This document shows positions 12,380 through 14,130 of a stretch of DNA of 14,130 nt, piece by piece. A program made the position numbers and the translations under genes. Source of the stretch: Methanomicrobiales archaeon (lineage in GTDB: Archaea > Halobacteriota > Syntropharchaeia > Alkanophagales > Methanospirareceae). The stretch's first letter is position 1; every line of letters begins with the position of its first letter. The stretch is from the NCBI GenBank assembly GCA_003160755.1, contig QEXZ01000027.1, forward strand, positions 1 to 14,130, in the 5' to 3' direction. The notes under the pieces were generated by a model. It made no database searches. It saw only the letters and a list, made by a program, of their open reading frames with translations, and was not told the DNA's origin.

Positions 12380-14074
12380 ATGGCTGAAGGTGAATTGTTA
12401 ATACGGAATGGAGTAGTTTACGACCCTATAAACGGCGTGAAAGGGGAGAAGAAAGATATTTGCATTCGTGACGGCAAAGTAGTGGAAGAGGTAAAGAATC
12501 CGAAGATAATAGATGCCGAGGGACGGGTTGTGATGCCCGGCGGTGTGGACATTCATTCGCACATTGCCGGTGGTAAAGTCAATTCAGGTAGGTTGTTCCG
12601 ACCGGAAGACGGAAGAAAAGGGGTAAAGGCGAGGACAAAAGTTTGCAGACCGGAATCAGGCTATTCGGTGCCGAATACGTTTGCCACGGGCTACCGGTAT
12701 GCGAGGATGGGCTATACGTTCGTGATGGAAGCGGCAATGCCACCTCTTGCAGCACGGCACACGCATGAAGAATTAGTAGACATTCCGATACTGGACAACG
12801 CCGCATTACCGCTCCTTGACAACAACTGGATGACGATGGAATATGTAAATAGCGGGGATATGGACCTGCTTGCGGCATATATCGCGTGGATGATAAAAGC
12901 AACAAAGGGATTCGGCGTGAAAATAGTGAATCCCGGTGGAACAGAGATGTGGGGCTGGGGAAAGAACTGCAGTTTGAATGACACCGTGCCTACGTTCGAT
13001 GTTACCCCCGCGGAAATAATAAAGGGTTTAGCAGAGGCGAATGAGAAGTTCGATATGCCTCATTCCATTCACGTGCATACGAACATGCTCGGTCATCCGG
13101 GGAACTTTGAAATAACAAAGGAAACGTATGACCTCGTGAAAGGCGTAAAACCGTCGAAAGACCGGCAGGTTATGCACACCACACATACGCAGTTCCATTC
13201 TTACGGCGGCACAAACTGGGGCGATTTCGAGTCGAAGGCGGATGCGATTGCGGATTACATAAACCAAAACGACCATGCCACCATAGACATCGGCTCGATA
13301 ATCCTGGGCGACACGACGACAATGACCGCAGACGGCCCGATGGAATACAGTTTGTATCAGATAACGGGCCGAAAATGGACGAATCATGATGTCGAACTGG
13401 AGACTGGCTCAGGAATAACACCGTTTTTGTATTCCGGTAAATCGCCGGTAAATACGATTCAATGGGCAATAGGACAGGAATTAGCACTGCTGGTTAAAGA
13501 CCCGTGGAAGCTGGCACTCACAACCGACCATCCAAATGCGGGACCGTTCATCGGGTATCCGATTCTTATTTCGATGCTGATGAGCAAGAAGAGGCGAGAT
13601 GAGTCTGCGGAGGATATGCACAAGGTGATATTCGACCGAGCGGAATATTGTTCAATAGACCGTGAGTATGACTTATATGAGATAGCGATAATAACAAGAG
13701 GAATGACTGCGAAGGCGTTGGGGTTGCACGAGCATGGCAAGGGTCATCTGGGAGTTGGTGCTGACGGTGACGTTGCGATTTACGATATGTCGCCAGAGGA
13801 GCGAGATGCAGGTAAGATACAAAAAGCGTTCTTGAACACGAAATACACGATAAAAGGTGGTGAAATCGTGGTGAAAGATGGAGAAGTGGTAGCAACACCT
13901 GCGGGAAAGACGTATTTCGTGACGCCGGAATGTGACGATAAGTTGACGGATGAGATGATGGTCAAGTTAAAGGACAAATTCGACCATTACTACTCAGTGA
14001 CCTTCAATAATTATGCCGTGCAGGACGCTTACGTACCGAATCCTTATGAGATAAAAGCGCCCTGGAGGAGCTAA
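12380..14074 (+). CDS. fwdA: Formylmethanofuran dehydrogenase subunit A (amidohydrolase)
   Basis: The protein is 564 residues. It is the binuclear-zinc subunit that condenses formate with methanofuran (or hydrolyses formylmethanofuran in reverse). Metal-site residues of the amidohydrolase fold are all present: H59 and H61 in DIHSHIAG, K181 in GVKIVNPGG (the lysine that is carboxylated in the known structure), the HVH segment at 231-233 and D383 in TTDHPN. Other strongly conserved segments are MEAAMPPLAARHTHEEL and QVMHTTHTQFHSYGG. The stop of fwdB and this start are separated by one base, and GGAGGGCGA provides the ribosome site. The order D-B-A-(C) matches fwd operons in Methanosarcinales-type genomes as I recall them. 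Confidence 0.96.
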   Translation: MAEGELLIRNGVVYDPINGVKGEKKDICIRDGKVVEEVKNPKIIDAEGRVVMPGGVDIHSHIAGGKVNSGRLFRPEDGRKGVKARTKVCRPESGYSVPNTFATGYRYARMGYTFVMEAAMPPLAARHTHEELVDIPILDNAALPLLDNNWMTMEYVNSGDMDLLAAYIAWMIKATKGFGVKIVNPGGTEMWGWGKNCSLNDTVPTFDVTPAEIIKGLAEANEKFDMPHSIHVHTNMLGHPGNFEITKETYDLVKGVKPSKDRQVMHTTHTQFHSYGGTNWGDFESKADAIADYINQNDHATIDIGSIILGDTTTMTADGPMEYSLYQITGRKWTNHDVELETGSGITPFLYSGKSPVNTIQWAIGQELALLVKDPWKLALTTDHPNAGPFIGYPILISMLMSKKRRDESAEDMHKVIFDRAEYCSIDREYDLYEIAIITRGMTAKALGLHEHGKGHLGVGADGDVAIYDMSPEERDAGKIQKAFLNTKYTIKGGEIVVKDGEVVATPAGKTYFVTPECDDKLTDEMMVKLKDKFDHYYSVTFNNYAVQDAYVPNPYEIKAPWRS

Positions 14075-14089
14075 TAGGGCGAAGAAAAA

Positions 14090-14130
14090 ATGCAGACGAT
14101 CAAATTAAAGATAAAGGAAGAAGTTACGAA
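14090..14130 (+). CDS. fwdC: Start of next fwd gene, probably subunit C (partial)
   Basis: ATG 14090 follows fwdA by 15 nt, with GGAGGAG in the end of fwdA and GCGAAG as possible ribosome sites. Thirteen codons are visible (MQTIKLKIKEEVT) before the window ends. They fit the N-terminus of FwdC, the beta-helical GXGXG subunit, but that identity rests mainly on operon order. Confidence 0.55.
   Translation, partial: MQTIKLKIKEEVT

Noticed and set aside
1..14130. CRISPR array, insertion sequence, integrase or phage genes.
   Set aside because: No regularly spaced repeats, no transposase or integrase motifs and no flanking duplications were seen; the gene content is mostly conserved metabolism and repair.

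Overview
The window looks like a piece of a chromosome from an anaerobic, methane-metabolising archaeon. The strongest evidence is a formylmethanofuran dehydrogenase operon (fwdD-fwdB-fwdA, then the first codons of the next gene) at the right end. Supporting signs are a two-component SufCB (SMS-type) Fe-S assembly pair, an archaeoflavoprotein AfpA and a compact-motif iron-sulfur flavoprotein (Isf). Strong GGAGGTGA ribosome sites and TATA boxes about 25-35 nt from starts also fit. By gene content I would guess a methanogen, an ANME-type methanotroph or a close relative; no rRNA or other taxonomic marker is present, so this is inference.

Layout, left to right. 3-188 (+) is the 3' end of an amidohydrolase-2 family gene. 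306-863 (+) is a HEPN-like protein behind a structured leader. 1102-1833 (+) is a DUF169 protein. 1903-3039 (+) is an MFS transporter. 3167-4192 (+) is a radical SAM enzyme with an extra C-terminal Cys triad. A 257-bp gap (4193-4449) follows; it contains two mutually antisense micro-ORFs. Next are nfu, a 29-codon small gene and cutA (4450-5121, +), tightly packed. Then nfo and nth (5207-6686, +) overlap as a base-excision-repair pair.

From 10472 down to 6767 a five-gene operon runs leftward: sufC, sufB, isf, afpA and a PhnO-like GNAT acetyltransferase. The first four genes overlap and the last is separated by only 14 nt. It converges on nth. The fwd operon diverges from it, across a 203-bp spacer holding two TATA boxes and a 30-bp imperfect palindrome.

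How the genes fit together: the main theme is iron-sulfur and low-potential redox chemistry. SufBC and Nfu would build and deliver clusters. The radical SAM enzyme, Nth, Isf and the Fwd complex are likely cluster consumers. Isf and AfpA are electron carriers or reductases of unknown partner, cotranscribed with the assembly machinery. Fwd interconverts CO2 and formylmethanofuran using ferredoxin. I saw no transposase, CRISPR array, rRNA or tRNA. The least explained items are the suf-isf-afpA-GNAT operon with its palindrome, the 29-codon gene, the HEPN-like protein and the radical SAM enzyme.
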